Part shown: positions 22,654 to 32,554 of the stretch, piece by piece | How positions within the stretch are numbered: the stretch's first letter is position 1 | Layout: every line of letters starts with the position of its first letter | From: Symbiodinium sp. CCMP2592 | Taxonomy: Eukaryota; Sar; Dinophyceae; Suessiales; Symbiodiniaceae | Direction of reading: 5' to 3' | Length of the DNA stretch: 64,000 nucleotides | NCBI GenBank assembly: GCA_905221615.1 | Contig: CAJNDT010005001.1 | Coordinates: forward strand, 845,001 to 909,000 | Made by a program: the position numbers and the translations under genes | Notes under the pieces: model-generated | The model's database searches: none | Seen by the model: only the letters and a program-made list of their open reading frames with translations | Told to the model about the DNA's origin: nothing

Positions 22654-22747
22654 ATAAAGCCCTTTGCTTCTGACTCGCCTGGCGCAGGAGGTCGCCGACC
22701 CCCTCTCCGAGCTTCGCCAGATCGAGGTCTGACGCGTTGTCGCTCTC
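22654..22747 (-). CDS. Candidate TPR-like exon
   Basis: Between CGTAAAAG and a GTAGGG donor the frame reads ESDNASDLDLAKLGEGVGDL then LRQASQKQRAL, helical and acidic-basic, in register with the other leftward exons. The TPR assignment is weaker than for its neighbours. Confidence 0.35.
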
Positions 22748-22971
22748 CTTTTACGATGCAAGGTGTAGGGCTTTAGGGTTTTAAGGGCTTAGGGGTGTAG
22801 GGTTTGGGGGTTTAGGCTTCTACGATGTAGGGTGCAGGGACGACTATGCTCTCGCAACTCGGACTGCGCCAAACGAGGTCTCTCAGTGTAGTGTAGGGCT
22901 TTAGGGTATAGGGGTTGAGGGCTTAGGGGTTTCAGCTTAGGAATTGGGCGTTTAGGGCTTTGGTGTTTGTC

Positions 22972-23014
22972 TCAGCAGTCGCCGTCGTCCTCCTCGTCGG
23001 CGTCGCCGATGTTG
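22972..23014 (-). CDS. Candidate acidic C-terminal exon
   Basis: After CATTTGCAG the frame reads NIGDADEEDDGDC then TGA. Acidic C-terminal tails on very short last exons are common, but 14 codons is too little for certainty. Confidence 0.25.
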
Positions 23015-23119
23015 CTGCAAATGGCTAATACACATTACTCAGGCTAGTGTGATCTAGCGAGTATATAGTGACGACGGTACCTCTATCCAACCTACTGGTT
23101 TGCGAAATAAAATACTCGC

Positions 23120-23395
23120 AGCAGCCGTAGGAGTCAGTCATTTAGTCGTGGTAGCAGCCGCAGTAGCAATGCTAGTAGTGGCAGCCGTACTAGTAGTAGC
23201 AGCAGAAGTATTGGTAGCAGTAGACGTAGCAGCAGCAGTCGCAGTGGCAGTCCCCGTCGCCGTCACTATCGAAGTGGCGATAGTAACAGTGGTGGTGGTG
23301 GCGGCATCAGTAGCATTGGCAGTAGCAGCAGGAGCAGCAGCAGCAGGAGAAGGAGCAGGAGCAGGAGCGCAGTCGCAGTGGCAGGCGCAGGTGGC
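23120..23395. repeat. Imperfect GTA/GCA trinucleotide tract
   Basis: Degenerate GTAGCAGC-type repeat; both strands open, giving low-complexity Ala/Val or Ala/Thr frames. Confidence 0.8.
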
Positions 23396-23514
23396 AGGGG
23401 CTTTGTGGTTTAGGATTCTGACAACGACTTTCTTTAGCTTATGGTTCTTTATCATCGGCTTCGTTTAAAGGTTTTAAAGGGATGCGCAAGTGGTTCATTG
23501 TGAGCTTGATAGGG

Positions 23515-23624
23515 GATTCCGGTGAAGGTGTCAAACGAGAGGGGTACCTTATTTAGAGGGACCCGTCTCTTCAGGATCCTGTTGATCGGCTCTGTAGAGC
23601 CCCCTAAACGGAAACTCCCATATA
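23515..23624. mobile_element. Degenerate MITE, family F
   Basis: Right arm (CGGAAACTCCCATAT) and GGGGTACCTTATTT core remain; left arm decayed. Confidence 0.5.
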
Positions 23625-23646
23625 GTTAAAGCCCACTGCTGAAGAA

Positions 23647-23800
23647 TCACTGCTTTACTTTGGCCTTAGCACTTTCGGGCATCGGGGGGCCGCAGCACAC
23701 GATGATTTTTCGCTGATTTCCGCTCTTTGCACGACGCGTTTGCCGAGTTTTGGTCGTCGTGTCCTCCTCTGAAAACGATGTCAGGAAGTCTATAGGACAG
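23647..23800 (-). CDS. Candidate terminal exon, basic protein
   Basis: An open frame reads SFSEEDTTTKTRQTRRAKSG, NQRKIIVCCGPPMPESAKAK, VKQ and then TGA. An overlapping 60-residue ATG frame (23666-23848) is the alternative. Not recognised. Confidence 0.3.
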
Positions 23801-24428
23801 TGGCTTCTTTTGGTCTACCAAGGACACCAAGGTCCATGCTTCACTCACATGACTTCTCCCAAGGATTCATGACTATAGTCATGGTGCTTAAGAAGACAGT
23901 AAGAGACCACTGTGCCAATGCCAAATAAGTCAGAAAGCTCCAGACCTTGGTGGCAGACATCGTGCCCAGAAGGTTCCCCCAAGCCTGAAATCTACAACCT
24001 CTATTTCTGTGCATCCTCCCATATGATCATGGACCGCAATCGGACCCACTACAGGGCCTAGAAGCCTGCCTCCAGGGTCCAGAAGAGCTGTCTACATGCG
24101 GGCCGCAGCCCATCATGAGATTCTTCCACTTCCACTTGGGTTTTAAGGCCCGAAACCATAGAGCATTCATCGCTGGTGTCAGACTAACATCGAACGGAGG
24201 GTGCAGGCGAATATCACCACAAGTCGCAAGACTCGCTGGTTCTATCGCTAAGTCACCCGACATGCTTGAACAATCGATAGAATCGATTGAAGTTGGGGAA
24301 CACTCCATGGCTCACCCAGCAAACTTAAACGCTCTCGCGTGAAAGGAAGAACTTCATGTGGGTTTGGGCTGTCGCAACAGCAAAAGCCCGAACACAAGTT
24401 CGTGACGCTAGGATCAAGGCTCCCTGAT

Positions 24429-24490
24429 GCAGGGCAGGCTTTAGCAAAGGAGCCTCAATAATTCGAACAGAGGTTGGGCATGTTATGCTT
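24429..24490. repeat. 62-bp direct repeat, left copy
   Basis: GCAGGGCAGGCTTTAG... about 80 percent like 24604-24665; the pair brackets an H element. Confidence 0.7.
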
Positions 24491-24592
24491 TAGAAGCTGC
24501 CCCCACCCTGTAATAGTGACTACAAGGATTATTTTAGGGCCCTATCATATTTCTATTATACCACTATTACAGGGTGGGGGGCCCCTTCTAAT
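24489..24592. mobile_element. Palindromic MITE, family H
   Basis: Arms TTAGAAGCTGCCCCCACCCT and ACTATTACAGGGTGGGGG; flanked by two copies of a 62-bp direct repeat. Confidence 0.75.
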
Positions 24593-24603
24593 ACATACCC
24601 AGC

Positions 24604-24665
24604 AGGGCAGGCTTTAGAACAGGAGCCTCAACATTTCGAACAAGGATTGGGCCGTATTATACTTC
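24604..24665. repeat. 62-bp direct repeat, right copy
   Basis: Same words (GGAGCCTCAA, TTCGAACA, TTGGGC) as the left copy. Confidence 0.7.
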
Positions 24666-24779
24666 AGTTACACTCTCTTCGTCCACAGCCGGGCCCAAAA
24701 AAGTTCAAACTTTCTAAGATAGAGCTCATATATCAGGCCAAAAACTTTAAAAAGTTCCCCCGTTCACTATCTAAGCTAC

Positions 24780-24843
24780 CTGCCCAGGAACCCTGAGCCC
24801 GAGGAGTGAGCTTCAAAACCTTTCTTCTCAACACCTCTGACCT
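24780..24843 (-). CDS. Candidate exon bordered by B palindrome
   Basis: 64 nt between AAGTAG (the outer edge of a B-family element) and donor CAG|GTAGCT encode VRGVEKKGFEAHSSGSGFLG. On the far side of the element, 25074-25084 continues the same frame and is preceded by a T-rich acceptor (TTTTTTTTCAG). Without the element the two halves form one continuous exon. Confidence 0.35.
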
Positions 24844-24844
24844 C

Positions 24845-25073
24845 TACTTGGAGGGTCTTTAGGGGACTTAGTAGGGGCTCCTTTAAAGGGGATTCTAAGG
24901 GTTCCTTTAAAGGGCTCTATAAGGGTAGTATAGGGTTTAGGGTTTAGGGTTCAGGGACTTAGTAAGTAGGTAGTAAGTAGACTATAAGTACCCTAAAAGG
25001 GACCCTAATTGGGGTTATGGTACTTATAAGTTTCGAGAATAACCAGTTACTAAGTCCCCCGACCCTCCAAGTA
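24845..25073. mobile_element. Palindromic MITE, family B, with insert
   Basis: Family B arms flanked by TA, but about 90 bp of GGGTTCCTTTAAAGGG and TTTAGGG sequence inserted in the left arm, which is then repeated (GACTTAGTAAGTAG). Confidence 0.75.
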
Positions 25074-25621
25074 TGAAGCTGAATCTGAAAAAAAATGAAG
25101 CCTCTCCTAGCCTGGGGTAACTTAGGGTCTCAGGAATACGGCCTGTGGTTGAAGCATTTTTTGCAAACCTCCAACCCACCCAAAACCCTTCCTGCCTCCG
25201 AAACCACCAGTTAAATACCTTACCCCCAAACTCCGAAAAACCTCAACCTCCAAACACACCTGAAAGCCCAAAATCAAAACTTCGACTCCACCTCAGAACG
25301 CTTCAGCCCACAAACACCTACATTTCTAGACTCCCGAAACCGCCGAAACCCTATAAGGATTTGGGGTCTGTCATGCTATATACTTGTAACAAGGAACACT
25401 CGCAAATACTATTAACAGTTTGCAAGCTTATACAGTAACCCAAATCCTGAATTCCTCAACCCGCCAAAAACGAATGAAGCCCACACACAGCCCCACACCC
25501 TTCGAAATTATCTTGCAAGTCCTAGAGCCCTGTGACCTAGCAGGAGCCCTATCAAAAACTTAGCTTTCCGCAACCTGAAACAGAAATACCCAAACTCTGA
25601 GCCCCCAAGAATTTCTCGGTG

Positions 25622-25718
25622 GGGCTTTCAAAGCCTTTGAAAAATATTAGTAAATAAGATCCTCTTAAGCCCAATAAGGGAAAATATAAAATGCCCCAAA
25701 GCCCTACCTAGATTTGCA
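25622..25718. repeat. Dispersed repeat, family U
   Basis: CTTAAGCCCAATAAGGGAAA and CCCCAAAGCCCTACCTAGAT. Confidence 0.6.
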
Positions 25719-25814
25719 TAAAGCCCACCTGCGGCAGGACTCCCAGCAAGCTTGGGACTGAGCCCACAGCTTCTCGTTTGCCGAGACTCGCAGAATTTGG
25801 GAATCGGAGAAACA

Positions 25815-25925
25815 CTAGACCCAAGAGTAACCTAGGAATAAAAAGGGTGCCCTTTGTGGTTTAAAAGGGCTTATAAGGGAACCTGAACCCTGGAAAAATG
25901 GAATAAGGGCCTACTCTAGGTCCCA
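25815..25925. mobile_element. MITE, family T
   Basis: CTAGACCCAAGAGTAACC and GGCCTACTCTAGGTCCCA ends; exact 9-bp flank GGAGAAACA on both sides. Confidence 0.8.
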
Positions 25926-25962
25926 GGAGAAACATCAAGGACAAAACTCACGAAGTACAGCC

Positions 25963-25990
25963 CTCTGTGTGTGTGTGTGTGTGTGTCTGT
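25963..25990. repeat. GT microsatellite
   Basis: (GT)n. Confidence 0.9.
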
Positions 25991-26327
25991 TCCATGCATG
26001 CATACATGAAGGCATAAGTACCATGTACCATACCCAAAAAACCATACGATGTGCCATGCCATGCCCTGCTTGTCTGACAAGTGAGAATGTGGGAATGCAC
26101 AGTCTAAGCCATAACATACCAAAACTCCATGCGATCCTCAATCCTGATAATGACGGCTCTAGATGCTTGGGCCAGGGGTTTAGGGCTGGAGGACGGTTGT
26201 AAACACACCCGTAACTTTCCCCAGCAGGTACCGGTCGCATTGTACGAACCCCACTAAAGAGTGAGATATACCTCAGACCCTAACCCTGAACTCTCATCGA
26301 AGCCCTAGACCCTGGACCCTACGCTCC

Positions 26328-26447
26328 TCATCCAAAAATCCGAGGATCCTTTCCCAACTCTGCGAGAGATTTCGCCACATGGAGCTGCGCCGTTTCTCTC
26401 AGCCCCATTGCAGCATCGGAAGCTTCGAAATGCTCGGGGTGTGGAGC
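26328..26447 (-). CDS. Candidate TPR-like exon
   Basis: The frame reads HFEASDAAMGLRETAQLHVA then KSLAELGKDPRI and ends in TGA. The A..GLRETAQ and KSLAELG helices resemble kinesin-light-chain TPRs. The donor is unclear. Confidence 0.35.
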   Translation of the reverse strand, partial: APHPEHFEASDAAMGLRETAQLHVAKSLAELGKDPRIFG

Positions 26448-26973
26448 TCCAAATGAGGCTTCTTAACTGGATTTCAGGATATAGGGTTTCCAGGATTGAA
26501 GCTGCTTAACGGATTTCAGGCTTCCGGGTGCGGGTTTGGGGCTCCCGCGTTGCGTTTCGCGGTTTAGGGTTCAGGGGCCTCTCTGAAGATCTTCATGGTT
26601 TTTGTTAGCGAGGATCCGGACCATACTAACTAAAACCCGAGCATTCATGTCTTGTCGCAGAAGAATGCTCCTTTATGCCAGGGCTCCTACGACACCTGAA
26701 GCATGGGGGGCTGCTTGGCCAAAGATGACAATGCGTACCCTAGTATTGTGATTGGGATACAGGCAGAATGCTACCGAGCTTCATTGAAATGCTGCTTGAA
26801 TAAAAGGATACAAGGAACCTTTTGTCTGGGATGTAGCACTGAGGTGAAAAAAACTGGAAGCAGCAACAAACCGAGTTAGAGTTCTGGTCAACAGCCATAC
26901 TCGTCAAACCCCCAGTCCTGAACCCCAACCATACACCCTTTACAAAGATACTTCCTCGGAGGCATTTCCTGCC

Positions 26974-27088
26974 CACTTGGAGGCCCTTTTGAGTTAGTAA
27001 GTAGGGTTAGTAAGGTGGGTTATGGGGATTATAATGGGGTTCCTAGGGGATACTAAGTAGACTTACCAAGTCAAAAGGGCCTCCAAGC
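26974..27088. mobile_element. Palindromic MITE, family C
   Basis: Arms CTTGGAGGCCCTTTTGA..TTAGTAAG and complement; CA on both flanks. Confidence 0.8.
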
Positions 27089-27272
27089 AGTTCTTGAAAA
27101 CTCGGGTAAACAAGGGCTTACAGTCGGGTTCAGGGCATGGGTTCGAATGGCGACCCACCCGGAGCTTTCCGAAGTCAAGGCACGCCGTGTCAATACATAC
27201 TTCTAGTATACTGCCGCACGGAAATATCCCAGAATAGACCTCTTCCCTAACACAAGAAGTGTCGGGGGACAT
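27063..27272 (-). CDS. Candidate exon running into C palindrome
   Basis: A 69-residue ATG frame whose last codons (KNCLE) fall on the terminal repeat CTTGGAG of a C-family element. The body reads CIDTACLDFGKLRVGRHSNP. On the far side of the element (26973 downwards) the frame continues as WAGNASEEVSL and stops. So either the element interrupts an exon or it is spliced out. Confidence 0.3.
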   Translation of the reverse strand: MSPDTSCVREEVYSGIFPCGSILEVCIDTACLDFGKLRVGRHSNPCPEPDCKPLFTRVFKNCLEALLTW

Positions 27273-27364
27273 TGAACCCTAAAGAATAGGAAAAGCACCA
27301 ACCCAACAACAACCTCAGCAAAAAAACACTGTTCAAATTCTATAGGACCCAGGCAGGGTCTCAC

Positions 27365-27419
27365 TCCAGCACCGCAGCCATCACATTGAGGGTTGCGCGC
27401 ATGGTCGGATGCGCCCAGC
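27365..27419 (-). CDS. Candidate TPR-like exon
   Basis: 55 nt between CTCGGAG and a consensus donor GTGAGA read WAHPTMRATLNVMAAVL. HPTxxATLNVMA resembles the HPDTLxTMNNLA helix of kinesin-light-chain TPRs. A J-family palindrome begins about 20 bp upstream. Confidence 0.35.
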
Positions 27420-27438
27420 CTCCGAGGTTTAGGGCTTT

Positions 27439-27554
27439 CATAAACTTATAGGGGCTGAGTACCCCAGTCCCAAAAAGGCTAGCCTTTTCAATTCTGGTCA
27501 GATAAAATAAAGCCCAAACAGGTTGGAGGTTATACCTACTCAGCCACTAAGTGA
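27439..27554. mobile_element. MITE, family J
   Basis: Arms ACTTATAGGGGCTGAGTACC and CTACTCAGCCACTAAGT; AGGGCTTT repeated just outside both ends. Confidence 0.75.
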
Positions 27555-27667
27555 AGGGCTTTGGTTATGCAAGGCTTCGCAATCGCGGAAGTAGTTTGGT
27601 AGAATTACGTCACAGCTTGAGCTTCGGGCGGAGTAGGGTTCAGGATCTAGGCTTTATTGTGTAGTGC

Positions 27668-27773
27668 TACGGTTGATGATATGAATCCTGCATTACCTTA
27701 AGGACCCTAGACTATGGGAAGTATGGTATATTCCTTACTATGGGTAATGCAGGATTTACATTATCAACCGTAG
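27668..27773. mobile_element. MITE, family M
   Basis: CTACGGTTGATGATATGAAT and ACATTATCAACCGTAG arms, near perfect. Confidence 0.8.
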
Positions 27774-28321
27774 GGCTTGTAATAATAGAGTCGAGGGCAC
27801 AGGGCATCGGCTTTCAGTCGCTGCTGTGTCCGCCCAGCAGGTGGGCCCGACTACGAACTTTGTGGTGCACGCATGCTTGTCACGTCTTCGGGTTTCTACA
27901 TAATATGTATCCGCATCTTCTGTCGGTGTACAGAAGACCAGATCTTGTCACGGTCCTCAACTAACTACCTGGTCAAAACCACGTGCTTAGGTTAGTTCAG
28001 TTCCTGGCGCCACCCCAAACACCCCAAGCCCTTTCCGAAAACAACACTCTTCTCGCGTACCCGAACGCTCCTAGTGCTTATGCCTCTCGCCTAGCTAGGA
28101 CACTGTTCGCATTGCGAGGTTCCTGTTTCATGTTCGCGATTCAGAGTTTAGGGATTGGAGTGGTTTCGGGCGTAGTGTCATGCCAGCGCTCACCCTGAGG
28201 CTTTCGAGTGCCGAAGTTCTTGCACCTTAATTACTGCAACCCTTCTACTTCGGAGTTCCTCGTTTTTCAAACGATTATCCAGGCTTCTTTTAAAGGGTAA
28301 GCGAAGACAAAGTCTGCACGT

Positions 28322-28470
28322 GTCATGTTGTTAAAATGAACGATACTGCCAAGATGCACCAAGCCCTTGAAATCCTAAGCCGCGAATATGTCAGGCAGGT
28401 TGCGGCAGGTGTCGCCGAAGTTGCACATCCCCCACTGAAGAATGTCCCAGCCTGGTTTTGGGGTTCGGTC
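28322..28470 (+). CDS. Hypothetical plus-strand exon
   Basis: Part of a 79-residue ATG frame (28336-28575). The front half, MHQALEILSREYVRQVAAGV then AEVAHPPLKNVPAWFWG, is helical and coding-like; the remainder is not. Not recognised. Confidence 0.2.
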
Positions 28471-29078
28471 TTGGAGTACATGGGGTACTTTAAGATTCAG
28501 GGATATTTTAAGGGCTTGAGGTTTTCATCCATGTTCCAACTTTGTGTTACAGCGTGGGCCTTTCAACACTTGTAGACCGAAGCTTCAGGCAGCAGGAAGC
28601 CCTACGACTCAAAAACCCTAGGTACGCACTGCTTCCCCACATAAAACTACGCACCATAGGAGGATCGCTAGGTCGTACATGGCACCGAAGTTTTTCATGA
28701 TGAATAAGGCATACACAAGATGTGGGGCTTCGCGCCCGCACTACTGCCAACCGACTACCGTCCAACGTTGTCGTGATCACAGCGCAGCCATATCTGCTCA
28801 AAGCAGGCTACGACCGAAGTCCAAAAACAACTGCGAAAAGTCCTTCGCAACCCCCACCCCACCCTTGCTAGCCTACCGCCTCAAGCTTCATCCCTGAACC
28901 TTATCAACTCATCCGAATCCTCGACCCCTAAACCTCAAACCGTCGCCCTAAACCCCTGGACCCGCATGAAGAGGTGCTGGCCCAGTGGCATGCACAGGAA
29001 GAGTCGGGTACATGGCAAAGGAGCGCTGAGAAGCCCAAAGGCCTCGTACAGAAAGGGTTGACTACAGGGTTTATAGGG

Positions 29079-29176
29079 TTCACCTGGACCCCTAAAGAAC
29101 CTACCGTTTTAGAGTTCCCGGTTATGATTTCCTTATATAGGCCCTTAAAAAGGTAGGTTATTTGGGGTCAAGGTAG
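29079..29176. mobile_element. MITE, family I
   Basis: Arms ACCTGGACCCCTAAAGAACC and GGTTATTTGGGGTCAAGGTA. Confidence 0.75.
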
Positions 29177-29279
29177 GGCCTAGGTTTTTATTTGGTGCAT
29201 TTTGTCAAGTGAAGGGTCTGGGATCTCTGCGAGATCCTCAACCCTACTCTACTCACCCCAGCCCAATCCTAAACGCTGC

Positions 29280-29411
29280 TTAAAGGATCATGGGACTTAG
29301 TAAATGGGGTTATAAATAAGGTTACTATACCTATAAGTACTTATAACCCAAATTAAAGGCACTTATAACCCTACTTACCAAGTCCCATGATCCTCCAAAT
29401 TCCTCCAAGTG
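29280..29411. mobile_element. Palindromic MITE, family A
   Basis: Full arms; flanking dinucleotide TG on both sides, a direct not inverted match. The right end has a duplicated TCCTCCAA. Confidence 0.8.
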
Positions 29412-29564
29412 AATCCCCAAACCCAAGCTTTCAACCCCCAAAATAAAAACCTACACCACGAAATCGAAACCCCAAACCCTCAAGCCTAAACCGACATACT
29501 AAACCCTTCTTTTGTTTGCTACTGGGCTTGAGGACTAGCGGACTACCAGATCCGCTCGATCTCT

Positions 29565-29695
29565 CGAAGGGTAAAAGGAGGGACCCTTAATAAGGACCCC
29601 TAGGTATATACCCGTACTATAGCCATTATATACCCATTATATAGCCCATCATAGGGTAGGGGTCCGCATTAAGGGTCCCTCCTTTTCCCCTTTGA
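29565..29695. mobile_element. Palindromic element, family P
   Basis: GAAGGGTAAAAGGAGGGACC and complement around repeated ATATACCC; ATCTCT at both flanks. Confidence 0.7.
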
Positions 29696-29736
29696 ATCTC
29701 TATCATCACGACCGACCCTAAAGCCCGAACCCTACC

Positions 29737-30058
29737 TGAAGGGTCATGGGACTTAGTAAGTAAGGGTTCCTTAAAAGGGCTCCTTAAAGGGATCTAAAGG
29801 GTTCCTTAAAGGGATCGAAAGGGTTTAGGGTTTATAGGGTCTACTTAAGGGATCATGGGACTTAGTAAATGGGGTTCTTAATAAGGTTACTATACTTGTA
29901 AGTACTTATAACCCCAATTCAAGGCACGTATAACCCTACTTACTAAGTCCCATGAGCCTCCAAGTAGACCCTAAACCCTAAACCCTATAGACCCCTTTAA
30001 GGAACCCCATAATTAGATCCCTTTTAAGGCCCTGTTAAGGAACCCGATCCTCCAAGCA
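29737..30058. mobile_element. Nested family A element (outer)
   Basis: Outer left arm (GGGTCATGGGACTTAGTAAG) and outer right end (GATCCTCCAAG) enclose mirrored GGGTTCCTTAAAGGGATC and GATCCCTTTAAGGAACCCC arms, which in turn enclose a complete A element. Confidence 0.65.
29842..29966. mobile_element. Palindromic MITE, family A (inner)
   Basis: Complete copy inside the outer element; TA on both flanks. Confidence 0.8.
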
Positions 30059-30141
30059 AGCCCAAAGCCCTAAAGTCCTAACGGCTCGGGTCCCACAGGC
30101 GAATTTTGCGGGGCCTAGCAGTTTTGGAAGGCGCTTCCTTT

Positions 30142-30230
30142 CCCTAGGGATCTAAGGACTCACATATTAAGGCTTTTGGGCCCAAAGGCCATACTATATA
30201 AGGCTTGTGGGCCATTTTGATCCCTAGGGT
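30142..30230. mobile_element. Palindromic element, family Y
   Basis: Single copy: CCCTAGGGATC and GATCCCTAGGG arms; TTT on both flanks. Confidence 0.55.
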
Positions 30231-30649
30231 TTGAGGCTCTCGGCAAGATCGTTGCTTGATACAGGGTTCTCTGGGCTTTGAAGTAACCTGGGAGAAAGAT
30301 GTATAGACTTTTATTTCATACTGGCTCACTTTAAGTAACAGGTCCCATAATAGTATTCAAGTATGGTCCTCCAGAACCCACTTCTATATAGGGCCTCGTG
30401 AGTTCGATTAGGGACAGGGGTTTGTTATGTTTTGGGAAATGGGGAGCACTATCGGGATGTTTAATTATTGCGTTTAACAGGGGGCGGCTGACAGTAGAAT
30501 TATGTCTTGGTGGTATATTCTACTATGAATGTCATCAGTAACCTATCAACAGCAGGCTGCCATACTAAATTCGGAACCGCGGGGCGTCTCCAGGAAAGGA
30601 CTGGCACGGTACCCGAGTACCTCGTCCCGCCAAAGAACAGGCTTAGGTT

Positions 30650-30880
30650 TTAGGGAAGCCCCTTGTCTCTGCGTCTGCAGGTAGCCTCACCCAAACTAAC
30701 CCAGGAAGTCAGATCTTGCATACATTTGAGAACAATCGGGCCGTAGAATCGTAGACCCTGTCTCCAAGCTCGCAAGCTGGTATCAAAGGAACGACCTGCG
30801 GGACCCTGGACCAACACCATCATATTCAGCCGGCATCCACACACACACACAAACACACTGCGCACAACATACACTTTCAT
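30650..30880 (-). CDS. Hypothetical frame
   Basis: A 76-residue frame; the middle, RSFDTSLRAWRQGLRFYGPI, is plausible, but the front is encoded by a CA microsatellite. Possibly an exon ending at TGG|GTTAGT. Confidence 0.15.
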   Translation of the reverse strand: MKVYVVRSVFVCVCGCRLNMMVLVQGPAGRSFDTSLRAWRQGLRFYGPIVLKCMQDLTSWVSLGEATCRRRDKGLP

Positions 30881-30894
30881 CGGCGCTGTCGTTC

Positions 30895-31017
30895 TACAGT
30901 AGAAGCCAGAAAGGTTGGAACATCAGTATCCCCATACCCTTTTGAGGTATAGTATATGGAACCCTATAACAAATCATCCCGAAGCCATGTTCCAACTTTC
31001 TGGGGTTCACTATAGGG
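30895..31017. mobile_element. MITE, family L
   Basis: Arms ACAGTAGAAGCCAGAAAGGTTGG-type (GCCAGAAAGGTTGGAAC) and TTCCAACTTTCTGGGGTTCA. Confidence 0.7.
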
Positions 31018-31567
31018 TTGAGGCGGCCCCCTTGGACACACGCGTGCCTTAATGAGTTTTTTCGGATGACTAGAATTAGAACGGCTCAAGACTAGACTAT
31101 ACTAAGCAGAGTTCCTAAATCCATCGATTGGGTCCTCATCACTTTCGACATCATCCCAAACCTACCAGTACTGCTATTAAATATTAGTTTAGTAGTATTA
31201 CTGCATAAATCTATTCTGCAGAGATCGACGCAGGGTTCAAGACTCAAGTGTCAGACTCGGCTGAAGTTTTGACGAGAAGCATAGGTCGCGGAAGAGTTCT
31301 CTGCGGCCTGCATGGCTTGGGGTCTACTAGGGCTTAGGGGGTAGTTAGGGCTTCCCACTCTGAGCCCTTGGATTTTTGTCCAAAGCCTCAGTCCGAAATT
31401 CTAAACCTGGAACCTTGAACCCTTTTGGCCACTGGGCTTGGGGCTAGCCAGAGGTTCCCTAAACCTGAAACCCTCTACACCCCTAAACTCTAAACCCCAT
31501 AGACCTAAACAACCCCAGAACTATCTACGGAGCCCGAAAGCCCCAGCTACTAAATCCACACACGCAC

Positions 31568-31687
31568 ACTTAAAGGATCATGGGACTTAGTAAGTGGGCT
31601 TATAAATAAGTACCGACACTTATAATTACTTATAACCCCAATTAAGGTACTTCTAACCGTACTTACTAAGTCCCATGATCCTCCAAG
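31568..31687. mobile_element. Palindromic MITE, family A
   Basis: Full arms; CA on both flanks, supporting a 2-bp duplication. Confidence 0.8.
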
Positions 31688-31734
31688 CAGGGAGCCTAGA
31701 CTTCGCCAAGGCCAACCACCCAAGCGAGTAGGGT

Positions 31735-31890
31735 TTAGGCGTCTAGGGTTTTAGGGTTTAGGGGTTTAGGGTTTAGGGGTTTAGGGTCTAGGGTCTACGT
31801 TCCTGAGTAGACCCTTTATAATAAGGGTACCCGTTTTCCTACTGTTCGGTTTTAAGCAGGGGACCCTAAACCCTAAACCCTAAACCCCTC
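31735..31890. repeat. TTTAGGG and CCCTAAA patches
   Basis: Six TTTAGGG-type units, then CCCTAAACCCTAAACCCTAA 60 bp later in the opposite sense. Confidence 0.85.
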
Positions 31891-32103
31891 AACTAAAAAG
31901 GACAAAAGGATACTACTCATGAACCTAGGGGTTTCGGCGCTCACACTCGGACAAGGGAAGGGTAAACCGACCCCTGAGAAAACTTCTACTATAATATGAG
32001 CCTTCATTCGTGGGATAGGTCGGGGTAGAGTAGAGTACAAGTCGTACGAAGATTAGGACCACTCAGGAATAGTATTCGTAGTTACAGGGTTCTCCATTAG
32101 CTG

Positions 32104-32152
32104 AAGGAAACCCTAAACCCAAAAGGTTAAAGGTTACATTCTCAGCCACTAA
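32104..32152. mobile_element. Half MITE, family J
   Basis: Only the right half remains (AAAGGTTACATTCTCAGCCA). Confidence 0.55.
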
Positions 32153-32323
32153 GAAAAGCAGAAACCGCCGAGCCGCAATCTCTAAGTGCAAAACCCGAAG
32201 CCCCAAACACCACACCTCAAAACCAAACACCAAAACCCTGATAAAGCTGTAACATCCAAAGCCGAGAGCTCGACATCCCTTTCAGCACGGGCTTCGGGTG
32301 TGTGCCGGCAAGCTGGAATCTGT

Positions 32324-32431
32324 CCCAGACCTTCCAAAATCCCTTAATTAAGGAATATACTTTAATTCATATTAGGGGTCCTATTATAACTTAAGGTATA
32401 TTCCTTAATTCAGTGATTTTGGAAGGTCTGG
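32324..32431. mobile_element. Palindromic MITE, family E
   Basis: Arms CCCAGACCTTCCAAAATCCC and complement; GT on both flanks. Confidence 0.85.
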
Positions 32432-32554
32432 GGTCTTCATAAGACACCAGCAAACTTGAAACTCAAGTCGTCATCCTGCGACCCAAAGGTACCTGAGCCA
32501 AGCCTTCATAGGGCCCTTATGCACGCCCCCCAAATTCACAACACGGAGCACCAT

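Noticed and set aside
23100..23468. 122-residue Ala/Val frame, possible membrane protein
   Set aside because: Low-complexity trinucleotide repeat open on both strands.
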